Positions 16,442 to 24,924 of a stretch of DNA of 64,000 bases are shown piece after piece; positions within the stretch are counted from its first letter, which is position 1; every line of letters starts with the position of its first letter. The translations under genes and the position numbers were made by a program. The notes beneath the pieces are model-generated. The model saw only the letters and a program-made list of their open reading frames with translations. It had not been told where the DNA came from and searched no databases. This DNA is from Microbacterium hatanonis. Its GTDB lineage: Bacteria > Actinomycetota > Actinomycetes > Actinomycetales > Microbacteriaceae. The DNA lies in NCBI RefSeq assembly GCF_008017415.1, contig NZ_VRSV01000002.1, forward strand, positions 620,001 through 684,000, given 5' to 3'.

Positions 16442-17284
16442 ATGACCCTTGCTCCCCCCGCTCCGCTGCACACCTCCACGGTGGTGGTGCCGCGTCGCCG
16501 GAAGCCCCGACGATCGCCGCGCAAGCCGCTGCTGGGCGCACTGGGCATCGTCGGCTTCCTCGCCGTGTGGCAGCTCGTCGCAGCGGCCGGAATCGTGAAC
16601 CCTTCGCAGCTGCCCTCGGCCGTCGACACGTTCGCCCGGCTCGGCGTGATGGCCGGCGACCTCGAGTTCTGGCGCAACGTCGGCCGCACGATGACCGCCT
16701 GGGCGATCGGGCTGGCCATCGCCTCGGTGCTCGGCATCGCACTCGGCGGGCTCGTCGGGCTGATCCCGTTCCTGCGGAGGGCGACCCACAGCACGGTCGA
16801 GTTCCTCCGCCCGATCCCGTCGGTCGCCCTCATCCCGCTCGCGATCCTCGCCTACGGCATCCAGATCCAGGCGGCGCTCGTCATCATCGTCTACGCCTGC
16901 TTCTGGCAGGTGTTCGTGCAGGTGCTCTACGGGGTCGCCGACATCGACACGGTCGCCCGCGACACCGCGCGCAGCTACGGGCTCACCCGGGTCGCGCAGC
17001 TGCGGAGCCTCGTGCTCCCGACGGCCTTGCCGTACATCTTCACGGGGCTTCGGCTCGCCGCATCCGTCGCCCTCATCCTCGCCATCACCGCCGAGATGAC
17101 GATCCAGAACCCGGGTCTCGGGCAGACGCTCGTCGTCGCGTACAACATCGGGAACATCTCGACGGTGTACGCGGTGGTCGTCGTCACGGGCGTGCTCGGC
17201 CTCCTGATCAACCTCGTCTTCCGCTTCGTCGAACGCCGCGCGTTGGCGTGGCACCAGTCGATCCGAGGGGAGGAAGTGCTGTGA
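16442..17284 (+). CDS. ABC transporter permease, SsuC/TauC type
   Basis: A 280-residue membrane protein with six predicted helices after a basic cytoplasmic N-terminus (residues 1-30 rich in Arg and Lys). The binding-protein-dependent transport signature, which docks the ATPase, is near DTARSYGLTRVAQLRSLVLP. It pairs with the following permease to form a heterodimeric channel. GGAAGG lies about 9 nt upstream of the ATG. Its stop overlaps the GTG start of the next gene. Confidence 0.87.
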   Translation: MTLAPPAPLHTSTVVVPRRRKPRRSPRKPLLGALGIVGFLAVWQLVAAAGIVNPSQLPSAVDTFARLGVMAGDLEFWRNVGRTMTAWAIGLAIASVLGIALGGLVGLIPFLRRATHSTVEFLRPIPSVALIPLAILAYGIQIQAALVIIVYACFWQVFVQVLYGVADIDTVARDTARSYGLTRVAQLRSLVLPTALPYIFTGLRLAASVALILAITAEMTIQNPGLGQTLVVAYNIGNISTVYAVVVVTGVLGLLINLVFRFVERRALAWHQSIRGEEVL

Positions 17285-18105
17285 CCCTCTACACGAGCAC
17301 CGTGCGCACCGCGCCGCCCGCTCCCCGGCTGTGGACCAAGGCCGGCAAGAGCATCGGCTTCGCCGTCGGCCTCCCGATCGCGCTGCTGATCGTCTGGGGG
17401 ATCTGGGGAACCCTCGCGCCGGCGAAGTTCTTCCCGGGCCCGCTGCGGATCGCCGAGGCGTTCGTCGACACCTGGGTCGGGCCGATCTTCGTCACCGACG
17501 TGCTGCCGAGCCTGGCGAGGCTGGCCGTCGCCATCGTCCTCGCGATCGCCATCGGAATCGCCGCCGGCACGCTGATCGGTCTCACCCGGTGGCTGCGCGA
17601 GCTGCTCGAACCCCTGCTGGAGTTCTTCCGCGCGATCCCGCCCCCGGTGCTCATCCCGGTCTTCGTCGCGCTGCTGGGTGTGACGGACAACATGAAGATC
17701 ATCGTCATCGTCTTCGGATCGCTCTGGCCCGTGCTGCTGAACACCGTCGAGGGGGTGCGCGGCACCGACTCGGTCATGACCGAGACCGCACGCTCGTTCT
17801 CGTTGACGCGAAGCCAGCGGCTGTTCCGTCTCGTGCTCCCGGCGGCGAGCCCCCGCATCATGGCGGGGGTGCGCCAGACCCTGTCGGTCGCCCTGATCAT
17901 GATGGTCATCTCCGAGATGTTCTATTCGTCGTCGGGGCTCGGCTTCCGCATCACGTTCTTCCAGCGCAACTACCTGATCGCCGAGATGTGGAGCGGCATC
18001 GTGCTGCTCGGTCTCGTCGGTGTGCTGCTGGCCGTCGTCTTCACCATCGTCGAGCGCAGAGTCCTGCGCTGGTACCACGGAATCAAGGAGGTGGAGCGTG
18101 CCTGA
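17281..18105 (+). CDS. ABC transporter permease, SsuC/TauC type (second subunit)
   Basis: A 274-residue membrane protein that resembles the preceding permease but is clearly different in sequence, so the channel is a heterodimer rather than the single-permease SsuC arrangement. The EAA-type loop reads ETARSFSLTRSQRLFRLVLP. The GTG start at 17281 overlaps the upstream TGA (GTGA). An AAGGAGG near its 3' end serves the ATPase gene, whose GTG start lies inside this gene. Confidence 0.86.
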   Translation: MTLYTSTVRTAPPAPRLWTKAGKSIGFAVGLPIALLIVWGIWGTLAPAKFFPGPLRIAEAFVDTWVGPIFVTDVLPSLARLAVAIVLAIAIGIAAGTLIGLTRWLRELLEPLLEFFRAIPPPVLIPVFVALLGVTDNMKIIVIVFGSLWPVLLNTVEGVRGTDSVMTETARSFSLTRSQRLFRLVLPAASPRIMAGVRQTLSVALIMMVISEMFYSSSGLGFRITFFQRNYLIAEMWSGIVLLGLVGVLLAVVFTIVERRVLRWYHGIKEVERA

Positions 18106-18898
18106 GACGCTCCTGCACGTCGAGCACCTGAACAAGGTGTACGAATCGACCACCGGATCGGTGGAGGCCATCGGCGACATCGACTTCACCATGCGCCGCG
18201 GCGAGCTGGTCTGCATCGTCGGCCCGTCGGGCTGCGGTAAGACCACGCTGCTCAAGTGCATCGCCGGGCTGCTCAAGCCCACCGCCGGCAGCGTCGTGCT
18301 CGACGGCAAGAAGGTCACGGGGCCGCCGCCGAACATGGCGCTGGTCTTCCAGGAGTACGGGCGCAGCCTCTACCCCTGGCTGACCGTGCGCGGCAACGTC
18401 GAGCTGCCCCTGAAGCACAAGAAGCTCTCGAAGAGCGAACGCGATCGCCTCATCGACGACGCCCTCGTCGCCGTCGGCCTCGACCACGCGGCCAAGAGCT
18501 ACCCGTGGCAGCTCTCGGGCGGCATGCAGCAGCGCGTGGCGATCGCCCGCGCCGTCGCGTACCAGCCCGAGGTGCTCATCATGGACGAGCCCTTCGCCGC
18601 CGTCGACGCGCAGACCCGTGCCGATCTCGAAGACCTCGTGCGCCGTCTCCACCTCGAGCGCGGCATGTCGATCCTGTTCGTCACCCACGACATCGACGAG
18701 TCGGTGTACCTGGGCGAGCGGGTCGTGGTGCTCTCGAAGTCGCCGACGTGGGTGCAGGAAGACCTCGTCATCGACCTCGCGCCCGACCGCGACCAGATCA
18801 CGACGCGGGCGCTGCCGCGCTTCACCGAGCTCCGCACGCACGTCTACGAGCAGATCCAGCGCGCCAAGCGGGGCGAGGCCGTGCGGCCGGTCGCCTGA
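18098..18898 (+). CDS. ABC transporter ATP-binding protein, SsuB/TauB type
   Basis: A 266-residue ATPase. Walker A is GPSGCGKTT (near 43-51), the Q-loop is in LVFQEYGRSLYPW, the signature is LSGGMQQR and Walker B is VLIMDEPFAAVD, all normal for nitrate/sulfonate-type importers. The start is a GTG at 18098 with AAGGAGG 5 nt upstream; it overlaps the upstream permease by 8 bp. It powers the importer encoded at 15391-18105. Confidence 0.9.
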   Translation: MPETLLHVEHLNKVYESTTGSVEAIGDIDFTMRRGELVCIVGPSGCGKTTLLKCIAGLLKPTAGSVVLDGKKVTGPPPNMALVFQEYGRSLYPWLTVRGNVELPLKHKKLSKSERDRLIDDALVAVGLDHAAKSYPWQLSGGMQQRVAIARAVAYQPEVLIMDEPFAAVDAQTRADLEDLVRRLHLERGMSILFVTHDIDESVYLGERVVVLSKSPTWVQEDLVIDLAPDRDQITTRALPRFTELRTHVYEQIQRAKRGEAVRPVA

Positions 18899-18899
18899 C

Positions 18900-19742
18900 G
18901 TGTCGTCCACGGTCTCCCCGGCCCGCGCGCGCGATGAGGACGCGGGGCTCGCCCGCAACCCGCGGCAGCTGCTTCTCGCCCTGCTCGGCGAGCAGCTCGA
19001 CCTGCGCATCGAGCGACCGCTGCGCGCGGGCGTCTACCTCGACGTGCTCGACGGGGCGGGCGTGGCGGGACCGACCGCCCGCGCCACGCTCGACCGCATG
19101 GTGGTGCGCGGGTTCCTCACCCGAGGCCGGGTCGGGCGCGAGGTCGAGTACGGTCTCACCGACCACGGGCGCGTGGTGCTGCGGGAAGGGTCGGAGCGCG
19201 TGCACGCACCGGATCCGTTCTCGCCGCACGGCGGCGGGTGGACGCTCGTGACCTTCTCGGTTCCCGAGGGGCAGCGCACCCTCCGCCACCGCCTGCGCGC
19301 CGCCCTCACCTGGGGCGGGTTCGCGCCGGTGCGCGACGGCCTGTGGGTCGCCCCGGGCGAGGTCGATCTCGCCGGGGCGCTGGAGCCGCTCCGCGACGAG
19401 CTGGCCGACTCGAGCGTGGTCGCCTTCCGGGCGCGCGATCTTCCCGAGTTCCCCCTGACGGCGTCGGTGCGCGAGGCGTGGGACCTCGCCGCGCTCCGCG
19501 ACATGCACGAGCGGTTCCTGGCCGTGTGGGAAGACCCCGCGCCCTCCGCGGCATCCGTCCCGCCCCTGTCGTCGCTGACGATGCTGGTCTCGGACTGGCT
19601 CACCCTGCTGCGGGCAGACCCGCGCCTGCCCGACGAGTTCCTCGGGGAGGACTGGCCCGCGCAGCGCTCGTTCGCCGCCTACCGCGCTCGCCGCGACGAG
19701 CTGCGCGACGACGCTGCGGCCGCCTTCGCCGCCCTCGACTGA
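18900..19742 (+). CDS. PaaX-family transcriptional regulator
   Basis: A 280-residue protein of the PaaX family, repressors first described for phenylacetate degradation (phenylacetyl-CoA is the ligand in the founding member). The N-terminal winged helix (about 20-95, NPRQLLLALLGEQL) is followed by the family core GGWTLVTFSVPEGQRTLRHRLRAAL-type segment and GFAPVRDGLWVAPG. The GTG start at 18900 lies 1 nt after the ATPase stop, so it is cotranscribed with the importer and probably regulates it. No phenylacetate degradation genes are in the window; the effector is probably another aromatic acid or CoA thioester. Confidence 0.8.
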   Translation: MSSTVSPARARDEDAGLARNPRQLLLALLGEQLDLRIERPLRAGVYLDVLDGAGVAGPTARATLDRMVVRGFLTRGRVGREVEYGLTDHGRVVLREGSERVHAPDPFSPHGGGWTLVTFSVPEGQRTLRHRLRAALTWGGFAPVRDGLWVAPGEVDLAGALEPLRDELADSSVVAFRARDLPEFPLTASVREAWDLAALRDMHERFLAVWEDPAPSAASVPPLSSLTMLVSDWLTLLRADPRLPDEFLGEDWPAQRSFAAYRARRDELRDDAAAAFAALD

Positions 19743-19755
19743 CCCTCGCGTCACT

Positions 19756-19818
19756 GAGACGCGCGAATCGGGCGAGACACCACGCCTGGCGCGATGTCTC
19801 AGCCGATACGCATGTCTC
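19756..19818. repeat. Palindromic repeat family B, copy 1 (convergent junction hairpin)
   Basis: Two 24-nt arms (19756-19779 and 19795-19818) match at 19 of 24 positions around a 15-nt loop. Each arm carries two GAGAC boxes. It fills the space between the convergent PaaX gene and the acyl-CoA synthetase gene and probably ends both transcripts. Related palindromes lie at 48487-48531, 50492-50565 and 63004-63068. Confidence 0.7.
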
Positions 19819-19832
19819 GGCGGCCCGGCGCG

Positions 19833-21365
19833 TCAGCCGCGGCGACCGAATCGAGCCCGGAGGTCGGGCTTTCGCACCTTGCCCGACGCCGTGCGGGGGA
19901 GCTCCTCGACGACGACGACGTTCTTGGGCAGCTTGTAGCGGGCGAGGACGCCGTCGAGGTGGGCGCGCACCGACGCGGTGGTCACCTCGGCGTCGTCGCG
20001 CAGGGTCACCACCGCCCAGGGCACCTCTCCCCAGCGCTCGTCGGGCACGCCGATCACCGCCACTCCCGAGATGCCGCCGATCTCGGCGATCAGGCTCTCC
20101 ACTTCTGCGGGGTAGATGTTCTCACCGCCCGAGATGATCATGTCCTTCAGCCGATCGGCGATGAAGAGGTACCCGTCGTCGTCGAGGTATCCGAGATCGC
20201 CCGAGCGGAACCAGCCGTCGGCGGTGAAGGCCGCGGCCGTCGCCTCGGGGAGGCCGTGGTACCCGAGGAACACGTTCGGGCCGGAGATCTCGATCTCGCC
20301 CACCGTGCCCGCCGGCACCCGCTCGCCGTTCTCTCCGGCGATGCGGACGTCGGTGAAGAAGTGGGGGAGGCCGACGCTGCCCTGCTTCTCACGGGACATC
20401 GCCGGCGACAGCGCGGTCGCGCCGGGGGAGGTCTCGGTCATCCCGTAGCCCTGCGAGAACGAGAGCCCTCGCTCCTCGAAGGCGTTGAGGATGCGCAGCG
20501 GCACGGCGGAGCCGCCGCACGTGAGCTTCTGGAGGCTCGACACGTCGGTGCTCGCCCAGTCGGGATGGTCGGCCATGAGCTGGTAGGTCGTGGGGACACC
20601 GCTGAGCATCGTCACGCGGTGCCGCTCGACGAGGGCGAGCGCGCGCCCGGCTTCGAACCCCTTCTCGAGCACGAGCGTCGCGCCCTTCAGGATCACCGGC
20701 AGGGCGCCCATGCCGAGCGACGCGACGTGGAACAGCGGCGAGATCATCAGCGCGACGTCGGACGAGACGACGTCGTAGTCGACGATGCAGTTCATCGCGC
20801 ACCAGGTCAGATTGCCGTGGCTGAGCACGGCCCCCTTCGCCTTCCCCGTGGTTCCGGACGTGTAGATGATCGCCGCCGGATCATCGAGGCCGACCCCCGC
20901 ATCGGCGGGGTGGGGCGAGACGTCGCGCATGTGGTGCGCGAGCCCCGGAACGCCGGGTGCGCCCCCGCCGGTCAAGAACACGTGCGCGACGCGGGCCGCC
21001 TCGACGCCGTCGGCGACGCGCTCGGCGAACTCGGCGTCGTACACGAGGGCCTTCGCGCCCGAGTCGGCGAGCACGTGCGCGATCTCCGGCGGAGCGAGCC
21101 GGGTGTTGACCGGAACGAACACGGCGCCACGCTGCGCGCACCCGAACAGCACCTGGAGGAACTCGGGGCTGTTCTCGCCGAGGTAGGCGACCGCATCGCC
21201 CGCGCCGATACCCCGGTCGGCGAGCACGGCCGCGACCCGGTCGGCAGCGTCGGCGAAGGCGCGATAGGTCATCGTCCGGTCGTCGTCGAAGACGATGGCA
21301 GGCTTGTCCGGCGTCTTGCGGCGCCGCTTATCGAGCCAGAAACCGAGTCCGTGATCCTGCGTCAT
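19833..21365 (-). CDS. Acyl-CoA synthetase, CouL-like (p-hydroxycinnamoyl-CoA ligase candidate)
   Basis: A 510-residue AMP-forming ligase. The phosphate-binding motif IIYTSGTTGKAKGAVLSH (about 166-183), GYGMTETSPG, the GWFRSGDLGYLDDDGYLFIADRLKD block and the catalytic lysine motif RTASGKVRK near the C-terminus are all present. It would activate an aromatic or acyl acid to its CoA thioester. With the adjacent MaoC hydratase, amidohydrolase, SDR and divergent MarR gene it matches the cou set of Rhodococcus jostii RHA1, which shortens p-coumarate and ferulate. That makes hydroxycinnamates the best substrate guess, though a general fatty-acid ligase is possible. GAGGA lies 6 nt upstream of the ATG. 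Confidence 0.85.
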   Translation of the reverse strand: MTQDHGLGFWLDKRRRKTPDKPAIVFDDDRTMTYRAFADAADRVAAVLADRGIGAGDAVAYLGENSPEFLQVLFGCAQRGAVFVPVNTRLAPPEIAHVLADSGAKALVYDAEFAERVADGVEAARVAHVFLTGGGAPGVPGLAHHMRDVSPHPADAGVGLDDPAAIIYTSGTTGKAKGAVLSHGNLTWCAMNCIVDYDVVSSDVALMISPLFHVASLGMGALPVILKGATLVLEKGFEAGRALALVERHRVTMLSGVPTTYQLMADHPDWASTDVSSLQKLTCGGSAVPLRILNAFEERGLSFSQGYGMTETSPGATALSPAMSREKQGSVGLPHFFTDVRIAGENGERVPAGTVGEIEISGPNVFLGYHGLPEATAAAFTADGWFRSGDLGYLDDDGYLFIADRLKDMIISGGENIYPAEVESLIAEIGGISGVAVIGVPDERWGEVPWAVVTLRDDAEVTTASVRAHLDGVLARYKLPKNVVVVEELPRTASGKVRKPDLRARFGRRG

Positions 21366-21409
21366 TGCGTGTCCTCATCGTCGAGGGGTCGGAAGCCGTC
21401 GCGGGGAGG

Positions 21410-21862
21410 TCAGGCGTAGAAGCGATAGAGCCCGCGCGCCACGACGGCGGGCTTGGTGCCGCCCTCGATCTCGATGGTCTGATCGACGGCGAACTGGTAG
21501 CCGCCGGGAACCTCGGTCACCTCGGCGATCACGGCGCCGCCGCGGATCTTCGCCCCCACCTTCACGGGTGAGACGAAGCGCACCTTGTCGAGTCCGTAGT
21601 TCACCTTCGTCGTGACGCCTTCGAGATCGAACAGCTCCGACCAGAACTTCACCGTCAGCGACAGCGACAAGAAGCCGTGCGCGATCGCGCCGCCGAACGG
21701 GCCGTCCGTGGCCCGCGCGGGATCGACGTGGATCCACTGGTGGTCGTCGGTGGCATCGGCGAAGAGGTTCACGCGGTCCTGGGTGACCTCGACCCAGTCG
21801 GTCCAGCCGAGGTCGGTGCCGGCAAGTCCCGCGGCGTCGGTGTAGGCGGCGGTGGTCGTCAT
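21410..21862 (-). CDS. MaoC-family enoyl-CoA hydratase, CouM-like
   Basis: A 150-residue single hot-dog domain. The (R)-hydratase signature is clear: FADATDDHQWIHVD (catalytic Asp and His near 35-45) followed by GPFGGAIAHGFLSLSL. It would hydrate the double bond of a hydroxycinnamoyl-CoA to the 3-hydroxyacyl-CoA. AAGGAG precedes the ATG. It is third in a four-gene operon read from 23734 to 19833. Assignment to the hydroxycinnamate pathway rests on the whole gene set. Confidence 0.87.
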   Translation of the reverse strand: MTTTAAYTDAAGLAGTDLGWTDWVEVTQDRVNLFADATDDHQWIHVDPARATDGPFGGAIAHGFLSLSLTVKFWSELFDLEGVTTKVNYGLDKVRFVSPVKVGAKIRGGAVIAEVTEVPGGYQFAVDQTIEIEGGTKPAVVARGLYRFYA

Positions 21863-21886
21863 GAGTGCTCCTTGGAGGGGTGGTGG

Positions 21887-22771
21887 TCAGGTGAGCGCGA
21901 GCAGGCGTGCGGCGTTGTCGAGGAGGATGCCGGGCATGACCTCGGGCTTCAGGTCGGTCTGCTCGACGTCGCGCAACCACCGGTCGGGCGTGAGCAGTGG
22001 GAAGTCGGAGCCGAAGAGGATGCGGGACTTCAGGAACGAGTTCGCGGCTCGCACGAGCTGCGGCGGGAAGTACTTCGGGCTCCAGCCCGACAGGTCGATC
22101 CACGTGTTGTGCTTGTGCGTCGCGACCGAGATCGCCTCGTCCTGCCAGGGGACGGAGGGGTGCGCCATGATGATCTGCAGCTCGGGGAACTCGGCGGCCA
22201 CGGTGTCGAGCAGCATGGGATTCGACAGCGCCAGGCGGAAGCCGCGCCCCCCGGGCATCCCCGCGCCGATCCCGGTCTGGCCGGTGTGGAACAGAGCGAC
22301 CACGCCGGCATCCTGCAGCGCCGCATAGAGGGGGAACCAGGCGGGCTCGCTCGGGTCGAACCCCTGCACGGTCGGATGGAACTTGAACCCGCGCACCCCG
22401 TGGTCCTCGATCAGCCGTCGAGCACGGTCGACGGCCGCGGCGCCCTGACGGGGGTCGACCGACCCGAAGGGGATGAGGACGTCGTTGTTGCGGGCCGCTC
22501 CCTCTGCGATCTCCTCGCTCGAGAGCGGCGGATGCTGCAGGGCGGTCGTGGCATCGACGGTGAACACGACGGCGGCCATGTCGCGCTCACGGTAGTAGGC
22601 CGCGATCGCGTCGAGGTCAGGACGCTCCAGATCGGCGCTGAAGTATGCCGACGCCGCGTCGGCGAGATCCGGGGGCAGCGAGCTGTGCCCGTGATCGTCG
22701 ACCTCCACGTGCACGTGCACGTCGATCGCGCGGATCGACGAGAGGTCGATCGCCGGTTCGTAGCGGGTCAT
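21887..22771 (-). CDS. Amidohydrolase-family (ACMSD-like) hydrolase, CouO-like
   Basis: A 294-residue metal-dependent TIM-barrel hydrolase. Metal ligands are recognisable: the AIDVHVHVEVDD start (HxH), FHTGQTG, MAHPS and the late FGSDFPLLT aspartate. In the RHA1 cou pathway an amidohydrolase of this type is thought to cleave the beta-keto thioester and release the aromatic acid, replacing the thiolase of ordinary beta-oxidation. The gene sits between the SDR and MaoC genes with short gaps, and GGAG precedes the ATG. Other reactions of this broad family, such as decarboxylation, remain possible. Confidence 0.82.
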   Translation of the reverse strand: MTRYEPAIDLSSIRAIDVHVHVEVDDHGHSSLPPDLADAASAYFSADLERPDLDAIAAYYRERDMAAVVFTVDATTALQHPPLSSEEIAEGAARNNDVLIPFGSVDPRQGAAAVDRARRLIEDHGVRGFKFHPTVQGFDPSEPAWFPLYAALQDAGVVALFHTGQTGIGAGMPGGRGFRLALSNPMLLDTVAAEFPELQIIMAHPSVPWQDEAISVATHKHNTWIDLSGWSPKYFPPQLVRAANSFLKSRILFGSDFPLLTPDRWLRDVEQTDLKPEVMPGILLDNAARLLALT

Positions 22772-22807
22772 CTCGGCTCCGTTGCGCGGGGAAGGGGATG
22801 CGGCGGC

Positions 22808-23734
22808 TCAGGAACGGGGGCGCTGCAGGTCGTCGGGAAGGGCGGGGAATCGCTCGCCGACCGACTGCTGGTGCTCGCCGATGAGTGCGGGGAACTCGTC
22901 CTGGAGGGCTTGGACGCCCCATCCGCCGTCGTGGTAGGCGGTGACGACCGGCTCGGGGTGAGACCACAGCTGCAGCCGGTCGCCGCCGACACCGATCGCC
23001 TGACCGGTGACGTCGCCCGCCTCGTCGGAGGCGAGGTAGGCGATCAGCCCCGACACGTCGTCGGCGGTACCGAAACCGAGGTCGTGACGGTAGAACGCGG
23101 GCATCGGCTCCCCGGCCGTATCGGCCTCGACGGCGGCGGCGAAGTACGGGACCGTCGCGGTCATCGCCGTCGCCGCGACGGGCACGACGACGTTGGCCGT
23201 GATGCCGGCCTTCTTCAGCTCGAGTGCCCAGGTGCGCACCATGCCGACGATCCCGGCCTTGGCGGCGGCGTAGTTGGTCTGACCGAAGTTGCCGCGCTGC
23301 CCGGTGGGCGACCCGATGCAGATGATGCGACCGGCGATCTCGTTGGCGCGCATGTAGGTCGCCGCTTCGCGAACGCAGGTGAACGTGCCGCGGAGGTGCA
23401 CGCCGATGACGGTGTCGAAGTCGTCGTCGCTCATCTTCCAGAGCACGGTGTCGCGCAGGACGCCGGCGTTGGTGACGAGGATGTCGAGGCGGCCGTAGGT
23501 GTCGACGGCTGTCGAGACGAGCAGCTGCGCCGTCTCGGTCGGCCCGACCGGCGCGACGACCGCGACGGCCGTGCCTCCGGCGGCCTCGATGCCGGCGACG
23601 GCTTCGGCGGCGGTGGCCGCATCGACATCGTTGATGACGACGGACGCGCCCTGACGGGCGAGTTCCTGCGCGTAGGCGAGGCCGAGGCCGCGGCCGGATC
23701 CGGTGACGATGGCGACTTTGCCGTCCAGGGACAT
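22808..23734 (-). CDS. Short-chain dehydrogenase (3-hydroxyacyl-CoA dehydrogenase candidate), CouN-like
   Basis: A 308-residue SDR, longer than the usual ~250. The cofactor motif TGSGRGLG (near 11-18), NAGV near 90, serine in CIGSPTGQ and the YAAAK active site are intact. The sequence resembles the dehydrogenase part of peroxisomal multifunctional enzymes, fitting oxidation of a 3-hydroxyacyl-CoA. It is the first gene of the synthetase-type operon; GGAG precedes the ATG. The promoter has TTGACA overlapped by an 11-bp palindrome next to the divergent MarR gene. The extra C-terminal ~50 residues carry no motif I recognise. Confidence 0.85.
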   Translation of the reverse strand: MSLDGKVAIVTGSGRGLGLAYAQELARQGASVVINDVDAATAAEAVAGIEAAGGTAVAVVAPVGPTETAQLLVSTAVDTYGRLDILVTNAGVLRDTVLWKMSDDDFDTVIGVHLRGTFTCVREAATYMRANEIAGRIICIGSPTGQRGNFGQTNYAAAKAGIVGMVRTWALELKKAGITANVVVPVAATAMTATVPYFAAAVEADTAGEPMPAFYRHDLGFGTADDVSGLIAYLASDEAGDVTGQAIGVGGDRLQLWSHPEPVVTAYHDGGWGVQALQDEFPALIGEHQQSVGERFPALPDDLQRPRS

Positions 23735-23758
23735 GAGGGCTCCTTCGTTGGTGTCTTC

Positions 23759-23795
23759 ATTGAACAGTCACATCGTTGAGATTGTCAATTATTGA
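23759..23795. promoter_or_regulatory. Divergent cou-type promoter with MarR operator
   Basis: Minus-strand TTGACA (23788-23783), an 18-nt spacer and TTCAAT (23764-23759) drive the SDR operon. The palindrome TCAAT-T-ATTGA (23785-23795) overlaps the -35 box, a position suited to a repressor. The plus-strand marR gene has TACGCT at 23812-23817, just before its start. Confidence 0.55.
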
Positions 23796-23823
23796 TTCCA
23801 CCATGATTTGCTACGCTTCCGCC

Positions 23824-24282
23824 ATGGCAACGGACGGCACCGCTCCCTCGGACGGCTTGGCATCGGTGTCGCTCGCGGCCGACCTCAGCTTTCTGATGGC
23901 ACGCGCGAACGCTCTCTCGCTGGCCGCGGGGAACGCGGCGCTGCGACCGTTCGGTCTCAGCGTGCGATCGTTCTCGGTCCTCGCCCTGACGGTCGATGGC
24001 CATCGACCCACCCAGCGCGACCTCGCCACGTTCCTCCGGCTCGATCCGAGCCAGGTCGTGGCGCTGGTCGACGGGCTCCAGCAGCGCGGATTCGTCGAGC
24101 GACGACCCGATCCGAACGATCGCCGCGCGAACGTCGTCGTCGCGACCGGCGAAGGGCGAGGGGTCTACTCCTCGGCGGTCGTCGCGGCGCGTGCCGCCGA
24201 ACGGGAGCTGCACTCCGCCCTCGATCCTGCGGAGCGCGAGCAGCTGGCCGCCCTCCTGCGACGCGTCGCCTTCGTCGACTGA
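23824..24282 (+). CDS. MarR-family regulator, CouR-like
   Basis: A 152-residue MarR repressor. The recognition helix lies in TQRDLATFLRLDPSQVVALVDGLQQRGFVERR, followed by the wing PDPNDRRANVV. The start at 23824 (MATDG) is preferred; an ATG at 23803 would put the -10-like TACGCT inside the gene. It is divergent from the synthetase-SDR operon over a palindrome that overlaps that operon's -35 box. In RHA1, CouR is a MarR protein that releases DNA on binding a hydroxycinnamoyl-CoA; the same logic fits here but is inferred. Its stop codon lies inside a hairpin shared with the next convergent MarR gene. Confidence 0.85.
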   Translation: MATDGTAPSDGLASVSLAADLSFLMARANALSLAAGNAALRPFGLSVRSFSVLALTVDGHRPTQRDLATFLRLDPSQVVALVDGLQQRGFVERRPDPNDRRANVVVATGEGRGVYSSAVVAARAAERELHSALDPAEREQLAALLRRVAFVD

Positions 24283-24307
24283 CCGGTCGAGCGCTCCGGC
24301 CGGTCAG
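24279..24307. terminator. Bidirectional hairpin overlapping two convergent stop codons
   Basis: CTGACCGG (24279-24286) and CCGGTCAG (24300-24307) form a perfect 8-bp stem with a 13-nt loop. The stop codons of both convergent marR genes are part of the stem. Confidence 0.55.
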
Positions 24308-24846
24308 GAGCGGCTGACCGCGGTCTCCAGATCCGCAGCATCCGTCGTCGGCGCCTCGCGCACCTTGTCGATCATGTCTCGGAGCAGGGCGTTCAGAGCC
24401 TGCACGTGCGCGGGGTCCATGCCCTCGAGGATGATGTCCTGCCCGATGTTCGAGACCGGCAACATGTCGGCGTGCATCTGCGCGCCCGCCGGTGTGAGGT
24501 AGAGCGGACGGGAGCCGCGAGGGCCGTCGACCAGCGCGATCAATTCGCGTTCGGCCAGCGTGGTGACGCTCTTGGAGACCACCGCTTTGTTCACTCCGAT
24601 GAACTCCGTCACTTCGGTCGCCGAAGCGCCGGGACGGATGGCGAGCACCGAGAGCACACGCCAATCGTTGGTGCCGAGACCGAACCGCCGCCGCAGTTCG
24701 TGAGACTCGCGCCACACGAGCGCATTGGACAGCAGCGCGATCAAGCGCGGTGTGAAGTTCTCCGGATCGATGATGTCGGTCAGCGGTTCGGTGACCAGGT
24801 CATCCGATCCTGCGGGGAATCTCGTCGATGCAGTGCCGCGTGGCAT
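24304..24846 (-). CDS. MarR-family transcriptional regulator of the aldehyde dehydrogenase/transketolase locus (probable)
   Basis: A 180-residue regulator with a ~35-residue N-terminal extension before the MarR core (LGTNDWRVLSVLAIRPGASATEVTEFIGVNKAVVSKSVTTL, then a wing with DGPRGSRPLYLT). The start at 24846 has GGAAGG about 7 nt upstream; ATGs further upstream lack a site. It follows the aldehyde dehydrogenase gene by 78 nt on the same strand, so the two are probably cotranscribed. The palindrome TTTACATGTAAA between that gene and the divergent transketolase operon is its most likely target. Confidence 0.85.
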   Translation of the reverse strand: MPRGTASTRFPAGSDDLVTEPLTDIIDPENFTPRLIALLSNALVWRESHELRRRFGLGTNDWRVLSVLAIRPGASATEVTEFIGVNKAVVSKSVTTLAERELIALVDGPRGSRPLYLTPAGAQMHADMLPVSNIGQDIILEGMDPAHVQALNALLRDMIDKVREAPTTDAADLETAVSRS

Positions 24847-24924
24847 GCAGATCCTTCCGTCGTCGGTGGGGGAACGCAGATGGGGCCCGGCCGAGAGGCC
24901 GAGCCCCATCTGGACGTCACGGGG

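Noticed and set aside
23776..23823. Longer N-terminus for the CouR-like regulator
   Set aside because: Upstream ATGs would place the promoter-like TACGCT and the operator within the coding region.
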